64,000 nucleotides of DNA from Trinickia dinghuensis (GCF_003367175.1 NZ_QRGA01000003.1:124681-188680), one strand, 5' to 3'. Positions 54,526 through 64,000 are shown, numbered from the stretch's first letter. Notes: generated by a model from the letters alone, not told the origin. Made by a program: numbers and translations.

Positions 54526-55475
54526 CGTGCTCCCATTGCCTGCCGGCGATCGACGCTGCGGTAGAGCGCATAGAGCGAGAGCGACATCGCGAGCATGACG
54601 ACGGCACCGGCGGCGGCCGTCGGCAGATCGAGATCGACCGTGGCCGAGCTGTAGATCGCGACGGGCAGCGTCACGAGATGGGCGCTGCCGAGCACGAGCA
54701 AGATGCCGAATTCGTTGAGCGTCAGTAGAAAGCACAGGATCATGCCGGCCGCGATCCCGGGCCACGCGAGCGGCGCGACGACGCGCCACGCCACCATGAA
54801 GCCGTTCGCCCCGAGGCTGCGTGCCGCTTCGACGAGCCGCATGTCGATCTGCGCGAACGAGGCCAGCGCGGGACGCACGACGAACGGCGCATAAAAGACG
54901 ACTTCGGCCAGCACGATGCCGCCCGCGCCGAACAGGAAATTGAGCGGCGGATTACTCAGATGAAACAGCCGTTGCAGCGCGATGCTGACCGAGCCTTGCG
55001 ATCCGTAGAGAAAGATCAGCGTGAACGCGACGAGGAACGAGGGGAAAGCCACGAACAATTCGAGGAATCGCGTGATGACCGCCGCGCCCGGAAACGGCCG
55101 GAAGAACAGCAGCGCGGCGAGCGCCACGCCGAGCACCGAGGCGATGCCCGCGCTCGCGAAGACGATCGCGAGCGTCGTGCCGATCACGCCGGTCGCATCG
55201 GGGTTCGAGAAGAACGCCGTATAGGCATGCAAGCCGAACTCGCCGTGCGGCCCCGTGAGACTGAGCAGCACCAGCCGAGCCAGCGGATAGATGACGAGCG
55301 GGCCGAGCACGAGCACGGCGACGAGCATCAAATGCAGGCGCGCGCCTCGCTCGCGACGCTTGGCGAAGGCGCGATGCGAGGCGGTATCGGCGAGTGCACG
55401 CGGCGGCGAGGCCGCCTCAAGCGAGGCGTTGATCGTCGCCCCGCCGCTGCCCTCAAGGTTGTACGAGGACGACAT
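54522..55475 (-). CDS. phnU: 2-AEP ABC transporter permease PhnU
   Basis: A 317-residue permease with six membrane segments (LMLVAVLVLGPLVIYPLARLVLLSL; AIVFASAGIASVLGVALAALLFF; FLVAFTLIFLYGSQG; AAGMILCFLLTLNEFGILLVLG) and the EAA loop near RLVEAARSLGANGFMVAWRVVAPLAWPGIAA. ATG at 55475 with GAGGTGG upstream. Overlaps phnT by 23 bases, so the genes are tightly coupled. Confidence 0.9.
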   Translation of the reverse strand: MSSSYNLEGSGGATINASLEAASPPRALADTASHRAFAKRRERGARLHLMLVAVLVLGPLVIYPLARLVLLSLTGPHGEFGLHAYTAFFSNPDATGVIGTTLAIVFASAGIASVLGVALAALLFFRPFPGAAVITRFLELFVAFPSFLVAFTLIFLYGSQGSVSIALQRLFHLSNPPLNFLFGAGGIVLAEVVFYAPFVVRPALASFAQIDMRLVEAARSLGANGFMVAWRVVAPLAWPGIAAGMILCFLLTLNEFGILLVLGSAHLVTLPVAIYSSATVDLDLPTAAAGAVVMLAMSLSLYALYRSVDRRQAMGAR

Positions 55476-56565
55476 GATCCACCTCATAACTGAGCGACAC
55501 GCGCGCGCCTTTCTCGGGCGTCATGCCGTGACCGCGGGCGGCCGTCACGAGCACAGGGGTTTCGGGCATCGCATCGAGCACGACCGACACCGACAGCGCC
55601 GGGCCATACCAATCGACGGATGCGATCGTGCCATGCAAATGCCCTTCGCCGAGCGGCACGAGGCGCAGGCTCTCGGGACGCAGACATGCGAGGCGATCGC
55701 GCTCGCCGTAGCGGGCATCGCCGAGCGGAAACGCCACGCGCGGGGGCAGCAGATTCGCGGCGCCCAGATAGCGCGCGACGAACGCGTCGGCGGGGACATC
55801 GTAGAGCGCTTGCGGCGTGCCGATCTGAGCGATGCGGCCGTCGCGCATGAGCAGCGTGCGATCGGACAGTACAAGGGCATCGTCCTGATCGTGCGTGACG
55901 CAGACGATCGTGAGGTTGGGCAGCCGCTCATGCAGCGCCTTCAATTCGGATCGCACCGATGCGCGCAAATTAGCGTCGAGCGCGGAGAGCGGCTCGTCGA
56001 GCAGCAGCACGTCGGGCTCGATCACGAGCGCGCGCGCGAGCGCCACGCGCTGCTGCATGCCGCCGGATAGCTGCGCGGGCATGACGTGCCCGGCATCGGC
56101 GAGCTGCACGAGCTTGAGCGCATCGGCCACGCGGCGCGCGATCTCGGCCGCGTTCGTGCGTCGCGCGCGCAGACCGAACGCGACGTTTTCGAAGACGCTC
56201 AAATGCGGGAACAGCGCGTAATTCTGAAACAGCAACCCGAGATTGCGCCGATGCGCGCTTTCATGCGTCAATTCGCGCCCGGCCACGAATAGGCGCCCAG
56301 CCACGAAATCCGCTTTGACGAACCCGGCGATGAACCGCAGCAGCGTGGTCTTGCCGCAGCCGCTGCGGCCCAGCACGGTCAAGAACTCGCCGCGCCCGAT
56401 CGAGAGCGACAAATCGTCGAGCACCGTGCGCGTGCCGAAGCGCACGCTGAGGCTCTCGATCTCGACACCGCCCGCGCGCGTGTTCGCGCCGAGCGCGTCC
56501 ACATGCTCGAGCGCGGACGCGCTTTCCTCGCTCGCGCTCCGATAAGCCAGTCCTGCGGTATTCAC
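55453..56565 (-). CDS. phnT: 2-AEP ABC transporter ATPase PhnT
   Basis: A 370-residue ABC ATPase. Walker A LGRSGCGKTTLL, signature LSGGMQQRVALARAL, Walker B VLLLDEPLSALD, H-loop CVTHDQDDAL. A C-terminal TOBE-like region follows (LACLRPESLRLVPLGEGHLHG). GTG at 56565 has GGAGG upstream; the frame is open to 56595. Powers 2-aminoethylphosphonate import with PhnU/V and PhnS. Confidence 0.9.
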   Translation of the reverse strand: MNTAGLAYRSASEESASALEHVDALGANTRAGGVEIESLSVRFGTRTVLDDLSLSIGRGEFLTVLGRSGCGKTTLLRFIAGFVKADFVAGRLFVAGRELTHESAHRRNLGLLFQNYALFPHLSVFENVAFGLRARRTNAAEIARRVADALKLVQLADAGHVMPAQLSGGMQQRVALARALVIEPDVLLLDEPLSALDANLRASVRSELKALHERLPNLTIVCVTHDQDDALVLSDRTLLMRDGRIAQIGTPQALYDVPADAFVARYLGAANLLPPRVAFPLGDARYGERDRLACLRPESLRLVPLGEGHLHGTIASVDWYGPALSVSVVLDAMPETPVLVTAARGHGMTPEKGARVSLSYEVDHVVLVQP

Positions 56566-56655
56566 CGGGTTCGTCCTCCACTTCCAAACTTCCAAACTTC
56601 CACACTTTCAAACCGCCCGACGTCTAACCTGCCGGGCGTCAACACTTAGCCTCGC

Positions 56656-57744
56656 TTACTGCGGCTTCACGACGTCGAGCTGCTTGCCCGAATTGCCGAT
56701 CACGTCGTTCTTCCAGCGTGCCGTCCAGTCGGCCTTCTTCGTCATCACCTGGTTCCAGTCCACGGCAATCAGCTTCACGCCCGAGATCGCTTGCTTGACG
56801 GCCTCGCCGTTCTTGCCCGAGAGCTTGATGTCGGTGCGGCCCGGGATGCCGAAGATATCGGGCACCTTCGACTGCACGTCGGCGGACATCAGATAGTCGA
56901 TGAGCTTCTTGCCTTCGGCCGCGTTCGGCCCGTTCTTGATCAGGCCGATCGCGTAGGGCAGCTGGAACGTCGTCGGCTGGCCGCCCGCCTTCGCGGCGAG
57001 GAAGACGGGCTTGAGCGAGAGGCCGCCGTTGGCCGCATCGTCGAGATCCATTTGCAGGTCGCCGTTCGCCACCGCGATCTCGTTGCGCGAGAGCAGCACG
57101 TCGAGGTAGCCCGTGCCCTTCGTGTGGAACTTCGCGCTTTGCTCGAGCTTCTTCAGGTAGTCGAACGCCTTGTCCTCGCCCATCAGCGACGTCGTCAGGA
57201 TGATGACGGCCATGCCGTCGCCGGCCGTGGCCGGGTTCGAGTAGGCCACTTTGCCGCTGTAATTGGGCTGCAGCAGATCGTCGAACGTCTTCGGCTGGTT
57301 CTTGACGGTGTCGGGGTTGATCGCGAACGAGAAGTAGTTGTTGACGAACGTGGCCCATGCGCCGTTGCTTGCCTTGGCGATCGCAGGCACGTTCTTGTAG
57401 TTCACGCTCGGATACGGCTGCAGCAAACCGCCTTGATCGGCCTGCTGGATGAACGGCGGCAGCGTCACGATGACGTCGGCCTTCGGCGAGTCCTTCTCGA
57501 CCGTCGCGCGGTTCACGACTTCGCCGCTGCCCGCCGTGACGATGTTCACCTTCACGCCTTCCTTCTTCTCGAAGGCGGGCAGCACATCCTTGTACAGATT
57601 CTCGAGGCCGTCGGCCGTGTACAGCACGACGGCGCCGGCGGCGTGGGCCGGCAGAGCGAGTCCCTCGAACAATGCGGCGGCAGCGGCAACCGCGAGCAGG
57701 CGGCCGAGGCGGGCCTTCGTACGCAGGGGTTGGCTCGGTGTCAT
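56656..57744 (-). CDS. phnS: 2-AEP periplasmic binding protein PhnS
   Basis: A 362-residue periplasmic binding protein of the SBP_bac_6 type (iron/phosphonate-like fold). Signal peptide LLAVAAAAALFEGLALPAHAA, then AVVLYTADGLENLYKDVLPAFEKKEGVKVNIVTAGSGEVV, and a late block ADVQSKVPDIFGIPGRTDIKL. It captures 2-aminoethylphosphonate. ATG at 57744, GGAG upstream. First gene of the uptake operon. Confidence 0.9.
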   Translation of the reverse strand: MTPSQPLRTKARLGRLLAVAAAAALFEGLALPAHAAGAVVLYTADGLENLYKDVLPAFEKKEGVKVNIVTAGSGEVVNRATVEKDSPKADVIVTLPPFIQQADQGGLLQPYPSVNYKNVPAIAKASNGAWATFVNNYFSFAINPDTVKNQPKTFDDLLQPNYSGKVAYSNPATAGDGMAVIILTTSLMGEDKAFDYLKKLEQSAKFHTKGTGYLDVLLSRNEIAVANGDLQMDLDDAANGGLSLKPVFLAAKAGGQPTTFQLPYAIGLIKNGPNAAEGKKLIDYLMSADVQSKVPDIFGIPGRTDIKLSGKNGEAVKQAISGVKLIAVDWNQVMTKKADWTARWKNDVIGNSGKQLDVVKPQ

Positions 57745-57936
57745 GTCGATCTCCAAAGGTGTGACGCGAGTTTGTAAGTGTTCGGGCGACGCAAGATTCA
57801 CAGCTTTCGGTGACAGTGCGATGACGAAACCTCAAAAATCCACGTTTTGACACATTTTGCCAATAAACTACAAACTCATCGCACGCCGATCATCTGATCG
57901 TTCGTACGCCGTTCGTCCTTTTTTGGAGCCCCCTCG
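57745..57936. other. Divergent phnS/phnW control region
   Basis: 192 bases between divergent phnS and phnW, holding the CACATTTTGCCA motif and presumably both promoters. Confidence 0.6.
57851..57862. promoter_or_regulatory. Shared phn promoter motif, phnS/phnW side
   Basis: CACATTTTGCCA, identical to 53574-53585 before phnA. Located between phnS and phnW. Confidence 0.65.
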
Positions 57937-59046
57937 ATGTCCGCCTCTTCCCCGATTCTGCTCACGCCCGGCCCGCTCACGACGGCTCTCGGCACCCGCG
58001 AAGCCATGCTGCGCGACTGGGGCTCGTGGGACGGCGAGTTCAATCGAATGACGCGCAGCGTCTGCGCGGATCTGCTGGCCGTCGCGCATGGCCAAGGCGA
58101 ATATGTTTGCGTGCCGATGCAAGGCAGCGGAACGTTCTCGGTCGAGGCGGCGCTGGGCACGCTCGTGCCGCGCGACGGCTGCGTCCTCGTGCCGAGCAAC
58201 GGCGCTTATTGCGCCCGCATCGTCAAAATTCTCGAGCGCATGGGCGTCGCGCATGCCACGCTGCCGCTCGGCGAGGACGAGCCGGCCCGCGCCGAGGCGA
58301 TCGAAGCCGCGTTCGCACGCGAGCCGCGCATCACGCACGTGGCGCAAGTGCATCTGGAAACCAGTGCGGGCTTGCTGAACCCGCTGGATGAAATCGCGGC
58401 CGTTTGCGCGAGACACGGCAAGCGGCTCATCGCCGATGCGATGAGTTCGTTCGGTGCCGTGCCGATCGACTTGCGCGGATCGGGGATCGACGCGCTCGTC
58501 TCGGCGAGCGGCAAATGTCTCGAGGGGGTGCCGGGGATGGGCTTCGTGATCGTGCGCCAGGCGCTGCTCGAAACGTGCGCGCGGCGCTCGCCTTCGCTCG
58601 CGCTCGACTTGCACGATCAGTGGGCCTACATGGAGAAGACGACGCAGTGGCGCTACACGCCCCCGACACACGTCGTCGCGGCGCTGCGCCGAGCACTCGA
58701 TCAGTTCGTCGCCGAAGGCGGCCAGCCGGCGCGCGGCGCGCGCTATGCGCGCAACTGCGCGACGCTGATCGACGGGATGAGCGCGCTAGGCTTCGTGCCA
58801 TTTTTGGCGCCGGCCATGCAATCGAACATCATCGTCACGTTCCATGCGCCGCGCGATCCCGCCTGGCGATTCGCCGATCTGTACGATGCCGTGCGCGCCG
58901 CCGGCTACATTCTTTACCCCGGCAAGCTCACCGAAGTCGACACGTTCCGCGTGGGCTGCATCGGCGCGATCGACGACAACGACATGCGCGGCGCCGTGGC
59001 TGCGATCGGTCAGGCGGTCGGGTCGCTGGGCATCAAGATCCGGTAG
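57937..59046 (+). CDS. phnW: 2-aminoethylphosphonate-pyruvate transaminase
   Basis: A 369-residue class V aminotransferase that converts 2-aminoethylphosphonate to phosphonoacetaldehyde with pyruvate as acceptor. The PLP lysine is K193 in [12 protein letters not shown] and the pyridine-N Asp is D167 in [12 protein letters not shown], as in known PhnW. GGAG precedes the ATG. It is divergent from phnS, and its product feeds PhnY. Confidence 0.93.
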   Translation: MSASSPILLTPGPLTTALGTREAMLRDWGSWDGEFNRMTRSVCADLLAVAHGQGEYVCVPMQGSGTFSVEAALGTLVPRDGCVLVPSNGAYCARIVKILERMGVAHATLPLGEDEPARAEAIEAAFAREPRITHVAQVHLETSAGLLNPLDEIAAVCARHGKRLIADAMSSFGAVPIDLRGSGIDALVSASGKCLEGVPGMGFVIVRQALLETCARRSPSLALDLHDQWAYMEKTTQWRYTPPTHVVAALRRALDQFVAEGGQPARGARYARNCATLIDGMSALGFVPFLAPAMQSNIIVTFHAPRDPAWRFADLYDAVRAAGYILYPGKLTEVDTFRVGCIGAIDDNDMRGAVAAIGQAVGSLGIKIR

Positions 59047-59148
59047 AGCGAACCGAACCGAACCGACGTGAACCTAGACACCGAAACACGACGGCGCGGC
59101 CGAAGCCGGCTCCCGACACCGAGACTTCGCGCCGGGCCCTTCACGCGA

Positions 59149-59904
59149 TCATGCCGTGACGATCTTCGGCCCGCGCGCCGCAATGGCTTTGCCCAGCGGT
59201 CGCGCCGGCGCGCGCTCGGTGACGAGATAGCGGGCAAGTTCGAAGCCGTCGATGCGCACGGGTGTGACGCGGCCGAACTTCGAGTGATCGGCGACGACGA
59301 TGGCCGTGCTCGCCGCGCGCAGCATCCGGGCGCGCACTTCGGCGGCCATCCGCGTGTAGTCGGTCAGCGCACCTTCCGGCGAAATGCCGCCCGCGCCGAC
59401 GAACGCGAAATCAGCGTGGTATTGGCCGAGTTGCTGGATGGTGTCGAGCCCGAAGACGGCGTCTTCGATGTCGGACAGCTCGCCGCCGAGCAAGGTGACG
59501 CGGTTCTCGTTGCGCCGTCCGAGCAGCAGGGCGATGCGCCAGTCGTTCGTATAGACCGACAGCCGGTGATGCCCCGTCAGCGCACGGGCGACGGCTTCGG
59601 TCGTGCTGCCCGAGTCGAGGATGATCGAGGCGCCGTCGGGGACGAACTGCGCCGCGCGCTCGCCGATCGCCCGCTTGGCGTCGGCGTTCTCGGCACCGCG
59701 CACGTCGACGTCCGGCTCGCGCCGGTCCACCGAAAGCGCGCCCCCATGCGTCGTGACGATGAGCCCGCGCTCGGCGAGCACGAGCAGATCGCGGCGAATC
59801 GTTTCACGAGAGACACCGAGTTCGCGCACGAGCTCGGCGACGGTGAGGGCGCCGTCCTTGGTCAGGCGCGAGAGGATATGTTGGTGACGTTGTTCTGCGA
59901 GCAT
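59149..59904 (-). CDS. DeoR/GlpR-family regulator
   Basis: A 251-residue DeoR-type repressor. HTH at about 5-58 (HILSRLTKDGALTVAELVRELGVSRETIRRDLLVLAERG), GGALSV loop, then the sensor domain (ASIILDSGSTTEAVARALT, VYTNDWRIALLLG, LLGGELSDIEDAVFG, FAFVGAGGISPEGALTDY). Convergent with phnW. Its position next to the phn genes makes it a candidate for their control, but a sugar phosphate is the usual ligand. ATG at 59904. Confidence 0.9.
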   Translation of the reverse strand: MLAEQRHQHILSRLTKDGALTVAELVRELGVSRETIRRDLLVLAERGLIVTTHGGALSVDRREPDVDVRGAENADAKRAIGERAAQFVPDGASIILDSGSTTEAVARALTGHHRLSVYTNDWRIALLLGRRNENRVTLLGGELSDIEDAVFGLDTIQQLGQYHADFAFVGAGGISPEGALTDYTRMAAEVRARMLRAASTAIVVADHSKFGRVTPVRIDGFELARYLVTERAPARPLGKAIAARGPKIVTA

Positions 59905-60031
59905 CGCGCCGGATGCGCCGATAGGCGGCGGGGTTAGGACTTGGGACGCGCGTATTGTAAGGGCAACGCGCGCTGCCCCGATGCCCGCGAACACGGCCCG
60001 CTCGAAGCGAGGGCCGGCTTCGCCATCGTTT

Positions 60032-60712
60032 TTATGCTTCGATCCGCTTGCGTGTGACGCCGAGCAACTCGGCCATGGCCGAGCGCGCGTCGATGGACCG
60101 GCGTTCGCGGATCGCGTCGTAGACGGCCGTGTGCTGATTCAGCGCCGCGTTGAAGACATCGGCCCGTTTCGCGTTGAGCCGCAGTTGTGCTTCGAGCGTG
60201 CGCTCGATGAGCGGGCCGAGCGGCATCAGGAGTTCGTTGCTGCAGGCGGCCAAGATGCCGAGGTGAAAATGCAGATCGGCCCGCACCCATTCGTCGACGT
60301 TGCGCGCGGCCACCATTGCAGCATGCGCGCGTTCGAGCGCGTCGATCGTTTCGGGTGTGTGCGCGCGCGCCGCCAGCTCCGCCGCATACGGCTCGACCAT
60401 CTCGCGCACCTCCTGCAGCTTCAGCGCGAACGCGAGCGGCTGGGCGACTTGCGAGTACCACTCGAGCAAATCGGCATCGAGCAGATTCCACGCGCTGCGG
60501 CGCCTCACCCGCGTGCCGACTTTCGGCCGCGATTCGACAAGCCCTTTGGACGTCAGCGTCCGCAGCGCCTCGCGCAAGACCGTGCGGCTCACGCCGAACG
60601 ACTCCATGAGCTCCGCCTCGCGAGGCAGCAAAGCGCCGGGCGCATAATCGCCGCGCAAAATAGCGGTCGCCAGCATATAGGCGACGCGCCCGTGCAAATC
60701 GCGTTGAATCAT
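60032..60712 (-). CDS. GntR-FadR (FCD) regulator
   Basis: A 226-residue GntR-family repressor: winged helix (about 1-65: AYMLATAILRGDYAPGALLPREAELMESFGVSRTVLREALRTLTSKGLVE) and an FCD effector domain with a His/Asp/Glu metal set (VRADLHFHLGILAACSNELLMPLGPLIERTL). Divergent from galactonate dehydratase across the palindrome at 60889-60908, so it is probably DgoR-like. GGGAGAGAG precedes the ATG. Confidence 0.9.
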   Translation of the reverse strand: MIQRDLHGRVAYMLATAILRGDYAPGALLPREAELMESFGVSRTVLREALRTLTSKGLVESRPKVGTRVRRRSAWNLLDADLLEWYSQVAQPLAFALKLQEVREMVEPYAAELAARAHTPETIDALERAHAAMVAARNVDEWVRADLHFHLGILAACSNELLMPLGPLIERTLEAQLRLNAKRADVFNAALNQHTAVYDAIRERRSIDARSAMAELLGVTRKRIEA

Positions 60713-60888
60713 CTCTCTCCCTGTTCGTTTGGGGCACCGGCCGGCCGCTGCGGGCGATCCTCTCGCCCCGCGGCTCTTAGCGTGACGCGCACCGCGACAT
60801 CGGCCCCTCTCCGGATTATCGCGGGAGCAGGGTAAAGCGCAAGCGCTCCGGCCCCCTCGCGCCAAAAACTATGTATCACAGCCCGAAT

Positions 60889-60908
60889 AAATACTATTAA
60901 TAGTATTT
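60889..60908. promoter_or_regulatory. Perfect 20-bp palindrome, GntR operator candidate
   Basis: AAATACTATTAATAGTATTT is a perfect palindrome, AT-rich in a GC-rich genome, lying between the GntR gene and dgoD. A typical setting for a self-regulating FCD repressor. Confidence 0.8.
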
Positions 60909-61006
60909 CATAAAACTTTGCGGTAAGATGACGTCTTTCGGGTATCGCGGCCGGTCGATTACCGTCGCCGCGGCCCGGCTGTTATTGTTGACGAGGAGGT
61001 TCGCCC

Positions 61007-62155
61007 ATGAAAATTACGAAGCTGGAGACGTTCGTCGTCCCGCCCCGGTGGCTGTTTCTCAAGATCGAGACGGACGAGGGCATCGTCGGCTGGGGCGAAC
61101 CTGTCGTGGAAGGCCGCGCGCATACGGTCGAAGCGGCCGTGCAGGAATTGGCCGACTACCTGATCGGCAAGGACCCGCGCCATATCGAGGACCACTGGCA
61201 AGTCATGTACCGCGCGGGGTTCTACCGCGGCGGGCCGGTCCTCATGAGCGCAATCGCGGGGATCGACCAAGCCCTGTGGGACATCCTCGGCAAGCATCAC
61301 GGCGTGCCCGTGCATGCGCTGCTCGGCGGCGCCGTGCGCGATCGCATCAAGGTGTACTCGTGGATCGGCGGCGATCGCCCGCACGACGTCGCCAATAACG
61401 CGCGCGCCGTCGTCGAACGCGGCTTCAAGGCGCTCAAGATGAACGGCTCCGAGGAAGTGCAGATCGTCGACACCTACGACAAGGTCGAGCAGGTGATCGC
61501 CAACGTCGCCGCGGTGCGCGAAGCCGTCGGTCCGCACGTCGGCATCGGCGTCGATTTCCACGGCCGCATCCACAAGCCAATGGCGAAGGTGCTCGCGAAG
61601 GAGCTCGATCCGTACAAGCTGCTGTTCATCGAAGAGCCGGTGCTGTCGGAGAACGTCGAGGCGCTGCGCGACATCGTCAATCAAACGAACACGCCGATCG
61701 CGCTCGGCGAGCGGCTCTATTCGCGCTGGGACTTCAAGTCGATCCTCTCCGAAGGCTATGTCGACATTATCCAGCCCGACGCCTCGCATGCGGGCGGGAT
61801 CACCGAATGCCGCAAGATCGCGGCGATGGCTGAAGCCTACGACGTCGGCCTCGCCCTGCACTGCCCGCTCGGGCCGATCGCGCTGGCGGCCTGCCTGCAG
61901 CTCGACGCGGTCAGCTACAACGCGTTCATCCAGGAACAGAGCCTCGGGATCCACTACAACCAGGGCAGCGACCTGCTCGACTACCTGCATAACCCCGACG
62001 TCTTCAAGTACGACAGCGGCTTCGTCGCGATTCCGCAAGGCCCCGGTCTCGGCATCGACGTCAACGAAGAGAAGGTGCGCGAGATGGCGAAGGTCGGCCA
62101 TCGCTGGCGCAACCCGGTCTGGCGCCACGCCGACGGCAGCGTCGCCGAGTGGTGA
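61007..62155 (+). CDS. dgoD: D-galactonate dehydratase
   Basis: A 382-residue enolase-superfamily enzyme of the same numbering as E. coli DgoD: metal ligands D183, E209 and E235, general bases H185 (DFHGR) and H285 (ALHCPLGP), and E310. It dehydrates D-galactonate to 2-keto-3-deoxygalactonate. GAGGAGG before the ATG. Kinase and aldolase genes of the pathway are not in the window, so they must lie elsewhere. Confidence 0.95.
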   Translation: MKITKLETFVVPPRWLFLKIETDEGIVGWGEPVVEGRAHTVEAAVQELADYLIGKDPRHIEDHWQVMYRAGFYRGGPVLMSAIAGIDQALWDILGKHHGVPVHALLGGAVRDRIKVYSWIGGDRPHDVANNARAVVERGFKALKMNGSEEVQIVDTYDKVEQVIANVAAVREAVGPHVGIGVDFHGRIHKPMAKVLAKELDPYKLLFIEEPVLSENVEALRDIVNQTNTPIALGERLYSRWDFKSILSEGYVDIIQPDASHAGGITECRKIAAMAEAYDVGLALHCPLGPIALAACLQLDAVSYNAFIQEQSLGIHYNQGSDLLDYLHNPDVFKYDSGFVAIPQGPGLGIDVNEEKVREMAKVGHRWRNPVWRHADGSVAEW

Positions 62156-62494
62156 AGCGCACGAACGGGCGCGGCGTCGCCGCCGCGCCCGCACGCGATA
62201 CGTAAGCAGCAAACACGGCTGCGCGCCTCGGCGCGGACGGCCTGCCCTCCCCCTCCCCAGCCGCTTATCCGCCCTTTTTCGCCGCCTTGCCCGAATACGT
62301 CACGTTCACGAACGTAACACTTTGGGCGGCCGGCGCCCCCATTCGCTCGAGCCCGCCGCCAAGGCGACGCGCGTCGGTTATGCCGAAAGCTTTGCCGCGC
62401 AAGCGCGCCGCGCCGCCGGCCTTCCGCGCGACGCATCGTTGGCGCGCTCCTTGCAGTGTCGTGACCAGTACAACGACAAATCAGGGAGAGGGTC
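62156..62494. other. Intergenic spacer
   Basis: 339 bases without a clear gene; AGGGAGAGGG at its end serves the next gene. Confidence 0.4.
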
Positions 62495-62797
62495 ATGGGC
62501 GAGTTCATTCCGGACTATTTGCTTCGAGAGCAGGCAGCGGTCGGCGCACTCGTCGTATTCGCCGTGCTGCGCGTGCTGGCCGCGATCACGGCCTGCAACC
62601 GCGGTTGGCCAATCGGCGTCGTCGAGAAATTCGCGATCGGCGCGGCCGCGCTCTATTGCGCGCCGCAATTGATCGACCTGCTCGCGCATACCTACATCGT
62701 GCCCGGCTCGTCGGCCGAACTCGAAGGCAAGGTCATCGGCGCGGCGATCGCGCTGTTTTTCTCACCCATTCTCAGTCACAGGCTCGGCTATGAATGA
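62495..62797 (+). CDS. Small membrane protein
   Basis: A 100-residue protein with three hydrophobic segments (about 13-33, 43-65 and 79-93). The strong ribosome binding site AGGGAGAGGG supports translation. Function unknown; it resembles phage or holin-like small proteins only in size. Confidence 0.7.
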   Translation: MGEFIPDYLLREQAAVGALVVFAVLRVLAAITACNRGWPIGVVEKFAIGAAALYCAPQLIDLLAHTYIVPGSSAELEGKVIGAAIALFFSPILSHRLGYE

Positions 62798-63097
62798 CCG
62801 CACTCGATTCGGCGCTTGCGTGCTCGCGCCGCGCCCGGCCACGCCGAGCGCCCGCGCACGGGCGCGCGAAGGCCGCCGCGCACAGCCCCTGTCGCGCCGC
62901 ACCGCGCGCCTGGCCGCGGCAATCGGCGCAAGACGGTTCAACGCGCGCGCAAGCTCGCGCCCGTCGCCGTCTCGCTAGTGAGACATCGCGGGCGCAGGAC
63001 GAAAGACAGGGACAAGAGTAAGAGCGATGGCCAGGAACGGAAATCGCCCGCAACGGAAAGGCTCGCGCGCCGCCGCCGCGGCGGAACGATCCCGCTC
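62798..63097. other. Intergenic spacer
   Basis: 300 bases without a credible gene. Several overlapping Arg/Ala-rich frames are GC artefacts. Confidence 0.4.
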
Positions 63098-64000
63098 TCA
63101 GTGCGACGGCATGCTTCCCGGAGCCATGTGCGCGAGCACGGCCGCCGCGATGAAGATGGCGATCATCACGAGCGCCTCCAGGTGCAGCACGTTATTGAAC
63201 GTGTGCGCGTCCGTGGTCGATGCGGTGCGGCGCAGCCGCGGCAGCGCGGAGATCCGGTTCAGCGCGCCGAGGAGGATCGCCAGCAGCACGAGCCCCCCCT
63301 TGAGCGTGAGCACATGTCCCCAGCCGCTGTCCGCCAACGGCGCGAGCGATCCGCCCAAGCCGCGCTGCGCGTTGAACAACCCCGTCGCGACGACCACGGC
63401 CAGCGCCATCCCCGCGACGTAGGAAACGCGTCCCGCGACGCGAATCAGCGCGCCGCGCGTCGTCGACGTATCGAGGGCGGGCAACACCACGAGTCCGCCC
63501 GCGAGCGTGATGCCGCCCCATAGGCCGGTCGCCAGGATGTGCAGCGCCTGCACCGCGACGGCGGTGGACCACGGCCCCGCATCGGCGGCGTGCCCGATCG
63601 ACGCCTTGCCCAGTGCGACCACGATCGCGGCCACCCCGAACGCACTCTGCCCGACGCGCCCGCCGCGGCTGCCCAATGCCGTCGCCAACGCGAGCACAGC
63701 CCCGCCGAACGCGATGCACCAGGCGTGACCCACCTGCGTCTGGCCGAGCACCGTCGGGATCACGCCGATCGCGGGCACGAGCGAGAGCCCGCTCACCGAG
63801 GCCGCTTCGTAAAGCAGCCACAGCGCATCGGCCAGCACGAGCGCAAAAGATGCCGCGACGAGCGATGCCCGCGCGCGCTGCCAAGCGACACGCGCCAGTT
63901 GTCCCTCGAGCGCGAGCCAGCGTTCGAGCAGCACCGAACCGATCGCGAACGCAAAAGCGACATCCATGAGTGCGGCGAGCGCCACCTGCCCGATCGTGAG
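63098..64000 (-). CDS. CopD-family copper resistance membrane protein, 5' end off window
   Basis: 301 codons of a membrane protein whose N-terminus runs off the window; the frame is still open at 64000. About eight membrane segments are present (LVAASFALVLADALWLLYEAASVSG, GVAAIVVALGKASIGHAAD, LHILATGLWGGITLAGGLVVLPALD, VSYVAGMALAVVVATGLFNAQRGLGG, NVLHLEALVMIAIFIAAAVLAHMAPG). The HxxxxxHILATGLWGG block and conserved His residues fit CopD/PcoD, which takes part in copper uptake or resistance. Confidence 0.85.
   Translation of the reverse strand, partial: LTIGQVALAALMDVAFAFAIGSVLLERWLALEGQLARVAWQRARASLVAASFALVLADALWLLYEAASVSGLSLVPAIGVIPTVLGQTQVGHAWCIAFGGAVLALATALGSRGGRVGQSAFGVAAIVVALGKASIGHAADAGPWSTAVAVQALHILATGLWGGITLAGGLVVLPALDTSTTRGALIRVAGRVSYVAGMALAVVVATGLFNAQRGLGGSLAPLADSGWGHVLTLKGGLVLLAILLGALNRISALPRLRRTASTTDAHTFNNVLHLEALVMIAIFIAAAVLAHMAPGSMPSH

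Noticed and set aside
62816-63523. Arg/Ala-rich plus-strand frame near the right edge
   Set aside because: It is largely antisense to the CopD-like gene and has no domain or signal.

Overview
The window is high-GC chromosomal DNA from a betaproteobacterium of the Burkholderia sensu lato group (Burkholderia, Paraburkholderia, Caballeronia or Trinickia type). The basis is recA next to a divergent TctD/TctE-type two-component system, GC-rich codon use, and full phosphonate and sugar catabolic operons of the kind found in these soil bacteria. Genus and species cannot be fixed from sequence reading alone.

Layout. 1-3794: recA (3' part off the window) with a LexA box, and a response regulator/sensor kinase pair. 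3795-3871: tRNA-Met(CAU). 3855-25055: a 21.2 kb integrative and mobilizable element inserted in the tRNA 3' end and bounded by 17-bp direct repeats. It carries a tRNA-adjacent tyrosine integrase, a promoter-hairpin array-terminator unit in front of a NYN-domain RNase gene, an XRE regulator, a run of secreted/membrane proteins, a VirD4/TraD-type coupling protein, a sigma-like protein, a second tyrosine recombinase, a MobF relaxase-helicase, and an oriT whose nic region closely resembles that of plasmid R388. Beyond oriT come genes that look like defence cargo: a DUF4145 protein, a nucleotidyl-cyclase-like protein, and a pentapeptide-repeat ion-channel-like/nucleotidyltransferase operon. No mating-pair (VirB-type) genes are present, so transfer would need a helper.

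25056-39167: ordinary accessory chromosome with a cupin, a Fic protein with a damaged catalytic motif, a secreted phosphoesterase, a parvulin PPIase, a multicopper oxidase, a PhzF-like enzyme, a PQQ-type propeller protein, a flavin reductase, a YqhA membrane protein and a CheY/CheC/diguanylate cyclase operon. 39168-50007: a DeoR regulator and an eight-gene operon (deoC, fused aldehyde dehydrogenase, RbsD/FucU, ribokinase, ABC transporter) that fits uptake and breakdown of deoxyribose or a related pentose. 50127-59046: 2-aminoethylphosphonate uptake (phnSTUV) and degradation (phnW, phosphonoacetaldehyde dehydrogenase, phosphonoacetate hydrolase, PhnZ-like HD oxygenase). 59149-64000: a DeoR regulator, a GntR regulator divergent from galactonate dehydratase across a perfect palindrome, a small membrane protein and a CopD-like protein running off the end.

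The most unusual feature is at 5585-6380. A sigma70-like promoter starts a predicted RNA of about 113 nt made of three tandem hairpins with identical TAGG loops and compensating stem changes. A strong terminator follows, and then the NYN nuclease gene. The layout resembles type III toxin-antitoxin loci, but with a NYN nuclease, and I do not recognise it as a named system.
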